A stretch of 64,000 bases of DNA from NCBI RefSeq assembly GCF_900069005.2, contig NZ_LN831279.1, positions 1,723,747-1,787,746 of the forward strand, read 5' to 3'. Numbering within the stretch: position 1 is the stretch's first letter; each line of letters starts with the position of its first letter. Of this stretch, positions 16,229 through 25,477 are shown piece after piece. The DNA comes from Paenibacillus sp. GM2 (GTDB taxonomy: Bacteria; Bacillota; Bacilli; Paenibacillales; Paenibacillaceae). The translations under genes and the position numbers were made by a program. A model generated the notes under the pieces. The model ran no database searches. It saw nothing but the letters and a program-made list of their open reading frames with translations, and was not told the origin of the DNA.

Positions 16229-17578
16229 TTACTTTTTATTTGCATCTTCCACTTTCTTAGCACTTTCGATCGCTTGAGCAGGGGTCTTCTTGCCTGTTAC
16301 AACCTGCTGCACGCTAGCACGAAGGTCTGAGAAAGTTTCAGGAGCAACCTTACTGTCTACCGGCGAATTGATCGAATCTGCTTTGGCAGCCATTGCAAAT
16401 CCGTCGAGGGCTACTTGAGGAAGTCCAGTAAGCTCTACTTCAGCAGCCGGTGTTCCTCCGTTAGCACTGGCAATCTTCTGAATGCTAGCCGGAGATGTCA
16501 GATGTTTCATCAATGCAACTACAGTGTCTTTCTTCGCGGCATTATCATAAGCTGCCTTGGAGATATAGAAGCCGGAACCAAATCCGCCGACCACATTGTT
16601 GCCGCTTCCAGCGCCGCCAGGAACTTGCGGGAATGGAATAACGGTAGCGTTATTTCTGGTTTCCTCACTCCAACCGCCAATCGCCCATGAACCTTCAATG
16701 GTCATCGCAGCAAGTCCTTCGCTGAAGTAGTTGCCGGACATGCTCAGATCAATCGTTGCCGCATCTTTAGGGAAGGCGCCCAGGTCATACAGCTCTTTCA
16801 TCGCGGCGTATGCCTTTTCCCAGTTTGGATCTACATCATCCTTCAAGCCTTTATTTTGACTTTCAGGGCCGGCAGCCGACAGAATTGTATATTCAATCAT
16901 GTAGTGAGATTGGTCAAATGGTACTGACAACGGGATAATTCCTTTAGCCGATAGCGTCTTCGCCGCAGTGGTCAGTTTATCCCAATCCGTTGGCAATTCC
17001 AGGCCATTATCTGCAAAGATCTTCTTATTCACGAAGAGACCTTCGTAGAACCCGGTCAACGGGACAGCATAGATATTTCCGTCAGCCTGCTTCGCAAAAC
17101 CAAGTGCACTTGGCGCAAATCCGTTCTTCCATTCGGCATCAGCGTCCAGGATCTCATTGAGCGGAACGACCTTGCCTGCATCAACAAAACCTTCAGCATC
17201 AGCTCCAATGAAGTAGAAGAGGAGATCCGGCTCGTTGCCGCTAGTCATATCTGTATTTACCTTCGTACGGAAACCGTCGTCATTAGCCGACATGGTGTCA
17301 TTTTCAACAGTCACATTAGGGTTGGCGGCTGTAAATTCGTCAATCGCTTGTTGGAAAGCTTCACGAGCGGCGTCAGTTCCTCCAAACGTGGAGAATACAC
17401 GCAGCTTAACAGGATCGGCCTCTTTCTTCGTTTCCTCCTGTTTTGTATCCGTTGTATTGTTCTTGTTCGCATTTCCATCCGCAGATGTGTTGCTTCCGTT
17501 CTTGCTGCTTCCGCACGCTGCTAAGAACATAGAGAGGAGCAAGAGCAGGCTCAGAAGCATAAATGAATACTTTTTCAA
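16229..17578 (-). CDS. Extracellular sugar-binding lipoprotein of CUT1 ABC transporter
   Basis: 449-residue substrate-binding protein. N-terminal lipoprotein signal: two Lys, a hydrophobic run and lipobox FLAAC, then a Ser/Asn/Lys-rich linker before a type 1 SBP fold (PVKLRVFSTFGGTDAAREAF, with AAMTIEGSWAIGGWSEET in the second lobe). It captures a sugar outside the membrane and delivers it to the two permeases downstream. Start: TTG at 17578 with AGGGGG 7 bp upstream; GTG at 17581 is equally in frame but closer to the ribosome site. First gene of the operon, divergent from a MarR-type regulator. Confidence 0.92.
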   Translation of the reverse strand: MKKYSFMLLSLLLLLSMFLAACGSSKNGSNTSADGNANKNNTTDTKQEETKKEADPVKLRVFSTFGGTDAAREAFQQAIDEFTAANPNVTVENDTMSANDDGFRTKVNTDMTSGNEPDLLFYFIGADAEGFVDAGKVVPLNEILDADAEWKNGFAPSALGFAKQADGNIYAVPLTGFYEGLFVNKKIFADNGLELPTDWDKLTTAAKTLSAKGIIPLSVPFDQSHYMIEYTILSAAGPESQNKGLKDDVDPNWEKAYAAMKELYDLGAFPKDAATIDLSMSGNYFSEGLAAMTIEGSWAIGGWSEETRNNATVIPFPQVPGGAGSGNNVVGGFGSGFYISKAAYDNAAKKDTVVALMKHLTSPASIQKIASANGGTPAAEVELTGLPQVALDGFAMAAKADSINSPVDSKVAPETFSDLRASVQQVVTGKKTPAQAIESAKKVEDANKK

Positions 17579-17765
17579 CACAATTCCCCCTAAAAGTATA
17601 ATGTATGCGGTTTCTTTAGCTGCTAAGGAAAATATTAACTGATGTTCTAATTTCAAGACAGGGGGATATTTCTATAATATAGGGGTAATTTTTTCTAACG
17701 AAATGATAAATCTGCTTATAAATGAGGAATAATTCTCAAATGAGCTTGGATTTCGCATTTGCATT

Positions 17766-17793
17766 ATTATCAATTGAGTAGTAAAGTGATAAT
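17766..17793. promoter_or_regulatory. Candidate MhqR-like operator
   Basis: Inverted repeat ATTATCA and TGATAAT with a 14-bp spacer, 28 bp before the MarR-family start, overlapping the probable -10 (GATAAT or TATAAA-like). Autorepression site by inference. Confidence 0.45.
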
Positions 17794-17820
17794 ATAAACG
17801 GTGCTGAGGAGGGACGTTAG

Positions 17821-18264
17821 ATGCAGGAGAATACTTTAGGTACGTTAATTTGGCTGCGTTTAGTGAAATTTACAAACCAAAGCAACCAAATGTCGAATGA
17901 ATTTCTGAAACGCTTTAACTTGACGACGGCCCAATTCGATGTGCTGATGCAGATCCGGACTTATCAGCCGCTTACGCAAATGGAGCTGGCTGAACGAGTG
18001 ACGGTGACTCAAGGTGGGATATCGCGCATGCTGGTTCGGCTTGAGAATGAAGGTTACATCCAACGCAAATGTGACTGGAAGACGAAGACCATCAGCCTGA
18101 CGGAGAAGGGGGAAGGAATCCTGGATCAGGCTATGCCGGAGCAGCTTAAATTTCAGTCGTCTTTCTTTGAAGAGGTTTTAACGGAAGACGAACAAACAAC
18201 ACTTTATACACTTATGACGAAGGTTCATAAAAATAGCAAAAAAAAGGAATTACCAACAGAGTAG
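17821..18264 (+). CDS. MarR-family regulator, MhqR-like
   Basis: 147-residue winged-helix regulator with recognition segment [20 protein letters not shown] and a wing containing [15 protein letters not shown]. Size and the adjacent ring-cleaving dioxygenase gene (51 bp downstream, same strand) match the MhqR/MhqO arrangement of Bacillus, where the regulator responds to quinones and catechols. The usual basic DxRxR of the wing reads DWKTK here. Start ATG with GAGGAGGG upstream. Ligand assignment is from context. Confidence 0.82.
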   Translation: MQENTLGTLIWLRLVKFTNQSNQMSNEFLKRFNLTTAQFDVLMQIRTYQPLTQMELAERVTVTQGGISRMLVRLENEGYIQRKCDWKTKTISLTEKGEGILDQAMPEQLKFQSSFFEEVLTEDEQTTLYTLMTKVHKNSKKKELPTE

Positions 18265-18315
18265 TATTTTTACTCTATCACTTGACTAATCAATTCATGC
18301 TGGGAGGAATAGAAA

Positions 18316-19275
18316 ATGCACACCATTTCCGGACATCATCATATTTCAATGCTTAGCAAGAACGCAAAAATAATTAACGATTTCTATCAGCAAGTATTGG
18401 GGCTCCGCAGGGTGAAGAAGACTGTGAATCAGGACGATCCTTCCATGTATCATTTGTTCTTCGGGGATCGGAGTGGAGGCGCGGGCACAGAGCTCACCTT
18501 TTTTGAAATACCCAACATAGGCGGCACGGTTCGCGGAAGCAATGCCATTACGCAAATCGGACTGCTGGTTCCGTCATATGAGAGCCTGGTTTACTGGAAA
18601 GAGCGGTTCGAACGCCTGGCGGTAAATCATGGGGAAATAACGAGCTATGCAGGACGGGATGCGCTGCATTTTGAGGATCAGGAAGGCCTGCGCATGGTAC
18701 TGCTAAATAATAACGGCGAGAAGGTTCCTAATACCTGGCAGGCCTGGACAGGCTCCGAGGTGGACCCTCAGCATCTTATTCTGGGAATGGGGACGATTGA
18801 GATCACGGTTCGTCATTTGGATCGGCTTGCCAACACGCTGACAGAGTTATTCGGTTACGTTGAAGCTTCTCATTCCGATAAGGAGGCAATTTACCAATCT
18901 GTCGCCGGGCAGTCCTTCGGGGAAATTCTTATTCGACAAGATCTCGGGCCCAGAGAGAAGCCGGGAAAAGGAAGCATTCATCATTTAGCGATACGGGCTA
19001 AGAATGAAGAGGAGCTGCGTGATTGGGAAGCGGCGGTAAACGAACGCGGATTTTATACTTCGGGGGTTGTAGATCGGTTTTATTTCAAAAGTTTGTATTT
19101 TCGCGAATCAAACGGGATTTTATTTGAAATTGCTACGGACGGACCTGGATTCACTGCTGATTCAAGCCTTGAAGAACTGGGGAAAGATTTAAGCCTGCCG
19201 CCATTTTTGGAAGGGCGACGCGCAGAAATTGTGCAGAATTTGCTGCCAATCGATGAAATAGGGGAGAAAAAGTGA
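18316..19275 (+). CDS. Ring-cleaving dioxygenase, MhqO-like (VOC family)
   Basis: 319-residue two-module glyoxalase/extradiol dioxygenase protein. Vicinal-oxygen-chelate units begin at TISGHHHISMLSKNA and at LGMGTIEITVRHLD; metal ligands expected in GHHHIS, in IHHLAIRAKNEEELRD and at the Glu of GILFEIATDGPG. By family it would open the ring of catechol- or hydroquinone-type compounds and protect against quinone stress. Good ribosome site (GGGAGGA). Cotranscribed with the MhqR-like gene; the terminator stem overlaps its stop codon. Confidence 0.87.
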   Translation: MHTISGHHHISMLSKNAKIINDFYQQVLGLRRVKKTVNQDDPSMYHLFFGDRSGGAGTELTFFEIPNIGGTVRGSNAITQIGLLVPSYESLVYWKERFERLAVNHGEITSYAGRDALHFEDQEGLRMVLLNNNGEKVPNTWQAWTGSEVDPQHLILGMGTIEITVRHLDRLANTLTELFGYVEASHSDKEAIYQSVAGQSFGEILIRQDLGPREKPGKGSIHHLAIRAKNEEELRDWEAAVNERGFYTSGVVDRFYFKSLYFRESNGILFEIATDGPGFTADSSLEELGKDLSLPPFLEGRRAEIVQNLLPIDEIGEKK

Positions 19276-19321
19276 CTTCGTTCAAAGTCATATCTTCACA
19301 CATCTTTGAAGCGAAGTCACT
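19271..19321. terminator. Long bidirectional terminator overlapping stop codon
   Basis: 17-18-bp stem (AGTGACTTCG then TTCAAAG, pairing with CTTTGAA then CGAAGTCACT) with one bulged base, A-run before and T-rich after. It lies between convergent genes, and the TGA of the dioxygenase is inside the left arm. Confidence 0.85.
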
Positions 19322-19343
19322 TCTTGTTCAGGAAAGGCCAGAC

Positions 19344-19688
19344 CTATTGCCGATGCTGATTCATATATCCCATGGACGGGCCTGGAATCGATTGGTTCGT
19401 ATTGTACTGAGGCTGCATATAAGTTGCCGACTGGGACATTATGCTGCTCATTTGCTGAGCCAGGTTAGAGATTTGCTGCAGCTGCTGAATGGCTGTTTGG
19501 TGACCTTGAAGCGCGGTCTGAATGACTTGCACAGCTTGCCGCTCACGTTGAGCCAGCTGTTCTAGCTGCATAGCATTGCTCTCTTCCTGACGCATAAGCT
19601 GCTGATAAGCCATCGAAGCCTGGTTCGTCTGCTGTTTTAATTGCTGAATCAGCTGTGAAATCTGCTGGGCTTGTGAATTCTGATTCAC
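19344..19688 (-). CDS. Small glutamine-rich coiled-coil protein, unknown function
   Basis: 114 residues, of which 33 are Gln (29%), with repeated QQ pairs and heptad-like hydrophobics over residues 8-88, predicting a long helix or coiled coil, and a Pro/Tyr/Met-rich tail. No signal peptide or membrane segment. It is real: GTG start with GGAGGG 6-7 bp upstream, coding bias, and a terminator placed after it. I do not recognise the family; short Gln-rich helical proteins occur in spore-forming Bacillales, and a structural or spore role is only a guess. Confidence 0.65.
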   Translation of the reverse strand: MNQNSQAQQISQLIQQLKQQTNQASMAYQQLMRQEESNAMQLEQLAQRERQAVQVIQTALQGHQTAIQQLQQISNLAQQMSSIMSQSATYMQPQYNTNQSIPGPSMGYMNQHRQ

Positions 19689-19891
19689 TTGATTCCCTCC
19701 AAGTACTGTAGTTGAATTCTGAGATATTATGTCAGGAATCGAAATGATTTATACAGCAATCCAGTTGCGAAAAGAATTATATCACATTAATGTTTCATTA
19801 TATTAATTAATAGAAACAGGATTAAGAGCATGAGGCTACCGATGGATGCTATAATAGTCTATACAACTAAAGTTAAAAGGAGCGCTTGGCC

Positions 19892-20215
19892 TTGAACGTT
19901 CATATGGATCCATTTACAGAAAAGAAGCTGAATGAATATATGGGAGCACGTCCCGGTTACTTTAAACTGTTCTATGACACGGAAGATTGCGGCTGCAATG
20001 GCGTCCTGACCCTTCAGATTATTGATCAGCCGCTTGATACGGATGTTAAAGTAGAAGCTGATGCGTTCGAGCTGTATGTTGACCGTCAGCAGCAGAGCTT
20101 GTTCGATCAGACGATGAAGATCATCGCAGATCCGAACTATCCTTCGTTCACCGTTCGCAGTGATGCTTCATTGTTCAGCAGCAACGTCAGAATAAAGGAC
20201 CTGCGACAAATTTAA
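19892..20215 (+). CDS. HesB/IscA-like iron-sulfur biosynthesis family protein
   Basis: 107-residue single domain of the HesB-like (YqkB/YneR) group: ARPGYFKLFYDTEDCGCNGV carries a CGC pair, followed by beta-strands and a C-terminal VRIKDLRQI. Classical A-type carriers have three conserved Cys; only the CGC pair is evident here, as in the YqkB subgroup, so cluster binding is uncertain. TTG at 19892 (AAGGAG 9 bp upstream) is preferred over TTG at 19886 (3 bp) and ATG at 19904. Monocistronic, followed by a terminator. Confidence 0.75.
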   Translation: MNVHMDPFTEKKLNEYMGARPGYFKLFYDTEDCGCNGVLTLQIIDQPLDTDVKVEADAFELYVDRQQQSLFDQTMKIIADPNYPSFTVRSDASLFSSNVRIKDLRQI

Positions 20216-20227
20216 TGAAAGACCAAT

Positions 20228-20251
20228 AAGACCACCAGGGGGTGGTCTTTT
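20228..20251 (+). terminator. Rho-independent terminator
   Basis: 9-bp perfect stem AAGACCACC with GGTGGTCTT, 4-nt loop and TTT, 13 bp after the HesB-like gene. Confidence 0.85.
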
Positions 20252-20362
20252 ATGATGTCGTATAGTTTACATAACTATCATTACGTCAACTATATGATAA
20301 TTGAAGCTCCCTGTACGACCAGGGCATCCAATAAGGACATGGATGAAATGACGCCTTTCATA

Positions 20363-21319
20363 CTATTTGGTGGATGTCGAACCCTGTCGCGTTTTACGCA
20401 GCTTGGAGAAGCTATCTCCAGGTTTAGTCAGACTAACGCCCAAGACTCCGATCAAGACCATAGCAGCACCGATGAGATGGTAGTATGCGAGCTGCTCTTT
20501 AAGGAAGATGGCCCCTCCGATAATCGTAAATATAGTCCCTACATTGCTGAATATACTCATTTTTGAAGCTTCCATGTACTTTAGAGCATAGTTAGCCAGC
20601 AAAGAGGTTATGAGCGATGACAATATACCAAGGTAGAGAATAGACAGGATAAATGACGGCGCAGTAAAGGCATCAAAGTAATGATTTATGCTGCCCTGAA
20701 CACCATGGCGAATCACAGAGATCCCATTAAAGGATAGGGCACCGATCAAGGACATAACAAACGTAATATCCAGCAGATGAATCTTCTGCGTAATTTTACG
20801 AGCAAGCACACTATATGACGAGAAGGACAGCGCAGATAACAAAATAAGTACGATGCCCAGGCTGCTGGACGAATTTAACTGCACGCCTTTCATTACGAAA
20901 ATAAACACAATGCCGGCAACAGTTAACACAGTGAATAATTTCTGCAGCAGGCTGGAGCGTTCTTTGAGAAATACCGAAGCCAGCAGCATCGTAAAAATGG
21001 GAACTAGCGCATTTACGATCCCGGCCTCGGATGAGGTTGTATATACCAACCCGAAGGTCTGCAGTACAAAGAAAAGAAACGGATAGAACAGAGCCAGCGG
21101 AATTAAGGTTAGCAGGCTCCTTAAGTCCAGTTGAATGCGACGTCGCTTGATAACCATTAAAATAGCAGTAGCTATGAACGCTATCGTAAACCGATGGGCA
21201 AGCGTGTCCAAGGGCTGAGAAACCTGGAGCGCTAATTTAACAAAAAGAAATGAAAAACCAATAATCAAAGCATTGAATATAGCCGCTGTATAAGCGAGCT
21301 TCGTTTGCCGACTTTGCAC
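20363..21319 (-). CDS. EamA/DMT-family transporter (10-helix metabolite exporter)
   Basis: 318-residue membrane protein with two EamA repeats, each of five helices. Conserved features are FNALIIGFSFLFVKLAL, TSSEAGIVNALVPIFTMLLA, and the second-repeat equivalent NYALKYMEASKMSIFSNVGTI followed by FLKEQL. GTG start with GAGGAGGAG 6 bp upstream. It is divergent from a MocR regulator with a palindrome between them; such pairs usually export amino acids, drugs or B6-related metabolites under control of that regulator. Substrate is not evident. Confidence 0.88.
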   Translation of the reverse strand: MQSRQTKLAYTAAIFNALIIGFSFLFVKLALQVSQPLDTLAHRFTIAFIATAILMVIKRRRIQLDLRSLLTLIPLALFYPFLFFVLQTFGLVYTTSSEAGIVNALVPIFTMLLASVFLKERSSLLQKLFTVLTVAGIVFIFVMKGVQLNSSSSLGIVLILLSALSFSSYSVLARKITQKIHLLDITFVMSLIGALSFNGISVIRHGVQGSINHYFDAFTAPSFILSILYLGILSSLITSLLANYALKYMEASKMSIFSNVGTIFTIIGGAIFLKEQLAYYHLIGAAMVLIGVLGVSLTKPGDSFSKLRKTRQGSTSTK

Positions 21320-21427
21320 GGATACTCCTCCTCAATAAATTGCTTCAAATAGATGTATGGATCATCAAACGGCTCACCCTTATAGTAAGGTGGGAAGGGT
21401 TGTGCTACAATAGCCAAAAAGTTTATT

Positions 21428-21439
21428 TGTACCGGTACA
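21428..21439. promoter_or_regulatory. Candidate MocR operator palindrome
   Basis: TGTACCGGTACA is a 12-bp perfect palindrome 24 bp before the MocR start, in the 144-bp divergent region with the EamA gene. GC-centred among AT-rich flanks; regulator binding is inferred. Confidence 0.5.
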
Positions 21440-21463
21440 GATGACGAGAAGGAGTTGATTCGA

Positions 21464-22813
21464 TTGCTAAAATACATACATCTGTCTGATGAACTCGAAA
21501 GCGGCATTCGAAATGGAACGTTCCGGCAGGGGAGCAAACTTCCTTCAATCCAGACATTGGCCAAGCAATATGGCTATAGCAAAAGCACGGTGCTGGCTGC
21601 TCTCAATGAGCTGATGCGACGCCATATGATCTATTCAGTATCCCGAAGTGGCTATTATGTCGTACAGAAGAGCAGCCGGGGCGAAGGGAAGGAGCCGGCC
21701 ATGATCGACTTCGCCACTTCTGCGCCAGACCCGGAACTATTCCCTTATCTCGATTTCCAGCATTGCATTAACAAAGCGATCGATATGTACAAGAATGACT
21801 TATTCTTATATGGAACGCCGCAAGGATTGCCTTCGCTAATCAAGGTGATGCGCCAGCAGCTGGCAGAATCCCAAGTATTCGCGTTGGAGCGCAGCATCGT
21901 CATCACTTCTGGCGTACAGCTGGCTCTAGCCGTGCTGACTTTACTTCCTTTTCCCAATGGAAAGCAGACCATACTCATCGAACAGCCAGGTTATCATCTA
22001 TACATCGATCATCTTCGGACACACAGGCTGCCGGTGCAAGGGATCTATCGCACAGCTCAAGGGATAGATATGCATCGGTTGGAAGAGCTGTTCAAGACAG
22101 GGGATATTAAATTTTTCTATACTATCCCTCGCTTGCATTCCCCTCTAGGGGCGTCTTACACTCCGCAGCAGAAAAAAGAGATCGTTGCACTGGCCCATAA
22201 ATATGACGTCTATGTCGTAGAGGATGATTATATGGCTGATCTGGAGCAAGACGGCAAATCGGATCCTTTATTTGCGTATGATACGGATTCACGTGTGATT
22301 TACTTAAAGAGCTTCTCCAAGATCATTTTTCCGGGACTGCGTGTCGGCATTGTGGTACTGCCCGATCCTCTGAACGAACCGTTCATCCGATATAAGCGCT
22401 CTATCGATATTGACAGTTCCATGCTCTCCCAGGGCGCACTCGAAATATATATCCAGAGCGGGATGTTCGCCCGCCATAAAGAGCAGCTGCGCAGCCTGTA
22501 TTTCTCGCGGGCAAAGCGGCTTGATGCGGCGCTGAGGCGTGAGAGTGAACGTAGTGAGGGGATATTCCATTACGACCCATCGAAATATCCAGGCATTCAT
22601 ACCCATCTGGTTCTGGGGGAGCATCTATCGGTGCCGCAGATTATAAAGCAATCGAAGAAGCGTTCCATTCTCCTCGAACCGATGGATAAGCATTATTGGC
22701 CTGGTTATTTGCAAAGAAATCTCATCAAGCTGAACGCCAGCCATGTATCCGAGGAACGAATCGATACAGGAATTGCCCAATTGGCGGATATACTCCGCAG
22801 CCTGAAAGCTTGA
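21464..22813 (+). CDS. MocR/GabR-type regulator (GntR HTH fused to aminotransferase)
   Basis: 449-residue fusion. Winged helix at about 5-75 (GSKLPSIQTLAKQYGYSKST) precedes a fold-type I aminotransferase-like domain with SGVQLALAVLTLLPF, TIPRLHSPLGASYT, VEDDYMADLEQ and the PLP Lys in LKSFSKIIFPGLRVG. Such proteins sense PLP or a PLP-amine adduct and regulate a divergent gene, here the EamA exporter. TTG at 21464 is chosen (AGAAGGAG 9 bp upstream); TTG at 21455 would abut the ribosome site. Confidence 0.9.
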   Translation: MLKYIHLSDELESGIRNGTFRQGSKLPSIQTLAKQYGYSKSTVLAALNELMRRHMIYSVSRSGYYVVQKSSRGEGKEPAMIDFATSAPDPELFPYLDFQHCINKAIDMYKNDLFLYGTPQGLPSLIKVMRQQLAESQVFALERSIVITSGVQLALAVLTLLPFPNGKQTILIEQPGYHLYIDHLRTHRLPVQGIYRTAQGIDMHRLEELFKTGDIKFFYTIPRLHSPLGASYTPQQKKEIVALAHKYDVYVVEDDYMADLEQDGKSDPLFAYDTDSRVIYLKSFSKIIFPGLRVGIVVLPDPLNEPFIRYKRSIDIDSSMLSQGALEIYIQSGMFARHKEQLRSLYFSRAKRLDAALRRESERSEGIFHYDPSKYPGIHTHLVLGEHLSVPQIIKQSKKRSILLEPMDKHYWPGYLQRNLIKLNASHVSEERIDTGIAQLADILRSLKA

Positions 22814-22899
22814 ATATCAGGTCCGGATTCTGTTACGATCAAACGGATTGGTTATGACTTCAGTCCACATATTACATTCAGGTAGGAGAGTAGAGAGAG

Positions 22900-23517
22900 A
22901 TGGCAACGAATAAAGAGAAAATGCTGGCAGGCAAGCTCTACATGGCAGGTACAGGGGAATTGGCCCAGGATAGCAAGAAGTCCCGCATGCTTACGCGCTT
23001 GTTCAATAACACGACAGAGGAACAAAAAGATTATAGAGGGCAGATTCTCAGAGATTTATTCGAATCGGTAGGAGAGTCGGTGTATATCGAACCTCCTTTC
23101 CGCTGTGACTACGGCTGCAACATTTCGGTTGGTGACAATTTCTATGCTAATTTTGATTGCATTATTCTGGACGTAGCCAAGGTGAAGATCGGCCGCAATG
23201 TTCTGTTCGGACCGAGAGTTAGCGTATTTACGGCCGGACATCCCGTTGATGCAGACGTGCGAAATACGCTGCTGGAATTCGGGACACCAATTACGATCGG
23301 CGATAATGTATGGGTCGGAGGAAATACCGTCATTAATCCCGGGGTAACGATAGGGAATAACGTCATTATCGGCTCCGGCTCCGTCGTAACCAAGGATATT
23401 CCGGATGGTGTCATTGCGGTTGGCAATCCTTGCCGAGTGCTCAGAGCTATAACCGAAGCAGACAAGAATCACTGGGAAAAGATGAAAGAAGAATACTACG
23501 CGGATATCGAAGACTAG
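22900..23517 (+). CDS. Sugar O-acetyltransferase, maltose/galactoside acetyltransferase family
   Basis: 205-residue left-handed beta-helix acetyltransferase. N-terminal Mac domain (EKMLAGKLYMAGTGELAQDS) is followed by hexapeptide repeats (NISVGDNFYANFDCIILDVA, ITIGDNVWVGGNTVINPGVT, GNNVIIGSGSVVTKDIP). Catalytic His lies in VFTAGHPVD. The enzyme uses acetyl-CoA to acetylate maltose, glucose or galactosides, a detoxification or storage-export reaction. ATG with AGGAGAG upstream. Single gene with its own terminator. Confidence 0.92.
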   Translation: MATNKEKMLAGKLYMAGTGELAQDSKKSRMLTRLFNNTTEEQKDYRGQILRDLFESVGESVYIEPPFRCDYGCNISVGDNFYANFDCIILDVAKVKIGRNVLFGPRVSVFTAGHPVDADVRNTLLEFGTPITIGDNVWVGGNTVINPGVTIGNNVIIGSGSVVTKDIPDGVIAVGNPCRVLRAITEADKNHWEKMKEEYYADIED

Positions 23518-23530
23518 GCTTACTTCGCTG

Positions 23531-23572
23531 AATCCCTCTCCTTGGACAATAATGATCAGGAGGGGGATTTTT
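23531..23572 (+). terminator. Rho-independent terminator
   Basis: 12-bp stem AATCCCTCTCCT with AGGAGGGGGATT containing one G:T pair, followed by TTTTT. Confidence 0.85.
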
Positions 23573-23761
23573 CGCTATACGGTGCAAGAACTATTATTAA
23601 AAGTGTTAATAGGTCTTAAGAACCGGTATTTTCGGACCGATAACATAGATAAGTCATATTACTAGACTTTAGGAGTAGGGATCATCTTATCCCAGCATTG
23701 TTACATAAATTCACCTCATAATAATGGATCTAAGCTTTGATAGCTATGGGAGGTATAGACT

Positions 23762-25465
23762 TTGACGATTATTGGAATTGACTTGGGGACAACGAACAGC
23801 GTTGTCGCCGCTTTTACGCCTGAAGGACCGAAGATGATTCCTAACTCGCTCGGTCGGCATTTAACGCCTTCTATTATCAGTGTGGAAGAAGACGGGGAAG
23901 TGCTCGTTGGAGAGGTCGCAAGACAACGGCTAATTACCCACCCGCAATTGACCGCTTCCGTGTTCAAAAGATATATGGGGACGAACAAAATCTATCAGCT
24001 GGGAAACTATCAATTCACCCCTGAGGATCTGTCCTCCTTTGTGCTGCGAGCTCTGAAGGAGGATGCTGAGGTCTGTCTGGGGACGAAAGTTACCGAGGCG
24101 GTAATCAGCGTTCCCGCCTATTTCAACGATGCCCAGCGACAGGCGACGAGAAGAGCGGGACTGCTCGCCGGATTGAAGGTAGAACGTCTCATTAACGAGC
24201 CTACGGCCGCGGCGGTTGCTTATGGATTGCATTTAGAGGACCCGGATACCCGCTTTCTCGTATTTGATCTCGGTGGAGGCACCTTTGATGTCTCTATTCT
24301 TGAACGGTTCGAAGATCTGATGGAGGTTCAGGCTGTCGCTGGTGACAACTATCTGGGCGGCGAAGACTTCACAGAGCTGCTGTACCAGGAATTCATCTCG
24401 CGCCAGGAGATCGGGCGCATTAATCTCGAAGATCACAAGTTGACCGGAGCGATTCGCAAGCAAGCCGAAGCGGCCAAGATTGCCTTGTCCCAAGGCAAAG
24501 CAGCCGTGATGGAGCTTAGCCATCCGGAGTCACTGAAGCCCTGCAAGATAAGTGGAGATTACTTCGAAAATCTGGCCAAACCGCTCTTGACGCGGCTCAG
24601 ACAGCCGATCGAGCGGGCAGTCCGTGATGCGGCAGTTCGTCCGTCCGACCTCGACGCGATTATTCTCGTCGGCGGGGCGACGAGGATGCCGATCATCTCT
24701 TCGTTTGTGGCCAGAATGTTCAATCGATTGGCCTCCGCGCATATCGATCCGGATGAGACGGTAGCGATCGGAGCTGCGATTCAAGCAGGAATGAAGGCGC
24801 GGCATGAAGCTGTGAACGATATCGTGCTTACCGATGTCTGTCCGTATACTTTAGGCGTGGGCATGGCTGTGGAAATTTCCGCGGGACAATATGAATCCGG
24901 CCATTTCAGTCCGATCATTGAGCGGAATTCAGTCGTTCCCGTTAGCAAAATCGGACGCTACTATACGATCCATGACGGGCAGACCTCGATGCGAATTGAC
25001 GTCTATCAAGGGGAGAGCAGACTGATCCAGAACAATATCGCCCTTGGCGAATTCCTGGTTGATCTTCCATCAGGCAGGAAGGGGGAGCAAGCCGTTGATA
25101 TTCGCTTCACCTATGATATTAATGGCATCCTTGAGGTAGAGACTACCGTGGTCAGCACAGATGAGAAGAAGCAGGTGATCTTCGAAGAGCATCCTGGACA
25201 ATTCTCCAAAGAACAGATCGAGCAGAGGTTTAAGGAACTCTCCAAGATTAAGATTCATCCGCGTGATCGCATGGACATTAAGCTGCTCCTGGCTCGCGGG
25301 GAAAGGTTGTATGAAGAATCCCTGGGCAGAACGCGCGATCAGGTGGCGATGCTGCTGCGCCAGTTCGAGGATATTCTGAACCGTCAGGATGACCGGGAAA
25401 TAAGACAGGCCGTTGCCGATTACAAAGCTTACCTGGATACGATTGAGAGGGGGATAGAATTCTGA
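23762..25465 (+). CDS. hscC: HscC-type Hsp70 chaperone (short DnaK homolog)
   Basis: 567-residue Hsp70: ATPase domain (about 1-370) with IGIDLGTTNSVVAAF, FLVFDLGGGTFDVSIL and ILVGGATRMPIISSF, then a substrate-binding beta domain with VPVSKIG and a truncated helical end. Canonical DnaK is about 610-640 residues with a longer lid; this length matches HscC (about 556). It is not in a hrcA-grpE-dnaJ locus but heads an operon with a J-like/TPR protein and a DUF1266 protein, paralleling the enterobacterial hscC neighbourhood. TTG start with GGGAGG upstream. Clients are unknown. Confidence 0.88.
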   Translation: MTIIGIDLGTTNSVVAAFTPEGPKMIPNSLGRHLTPSIISVEEDGEVLVGEVARQRLITHPQLTASVFKRYMGTNKIYQLGNYQFTPEDLSSFVLRALKEDAEVCLGTKVTEAVISVPAYFNDAQRQATRRAGLLAGLKVERLINEPTAAAVAYGLHLEDPDTRFLVFDLGGGTFDVSILERFEDLMEVQAVAGDNYLGGEDFTELLYQEFISRQEIGRINLEDHKLTGAIRKQAEAAKIALSQGKAAVMELSHPESLKPCKISGDYFENLAKPLLTRLRQPIERAVRDAAVRPSDLDAIILVGGATRMPIISSFVARMFNRLASAHIDPDETVAIGAAIQAGMKARHEAVNDIVLTDVCPYTLGVGMAVEISAGQYESGHFSPIIERNSVVPVSKIGRYYTIHDGQTSMRIDVYQGESRLIQNNIALGEFLVDLPSGRKGEQAVDIRFTYDINGILEVETTVVSTDEKKQVIFEEHPGQFSKEQIEQRFKELSKIKIHPRDRMDIKLLLARGERLYEESLGRTRDQVAMLLRQFEDILNRQDDREIRQAVADYKAYLDTIERGIEF

Positions 25466-25477
25466 TGACAGAATTCT
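25456..25477 (+). other. Hairpin with the start codon of the J-like gene in its loop
   Basis: AGAATTCTG and CAGAATTCT are perfectly complementary 9-bp arms around the loop ATGA. The loop contains the ATG of the J-like gene, and the left arm includes the hscC stop codon's T and G. GAGGGGG lies just before the stem. This would affect translational coupling. Confidence 0.6.

Noticed and set aside
19272..19565. Plus-strand open frame overlapping the Gln-rich gene
   Set aside because: It begins inside the terminator stem and is the complement of a better-supported minus-strand gene with a good ribosome site.
20252..20566. Plus-strand open frame after the HesB-like gene
   Set aside because: It starts within terminator sequence and overlaps the conserved end of the DMT transporter on the other strand.
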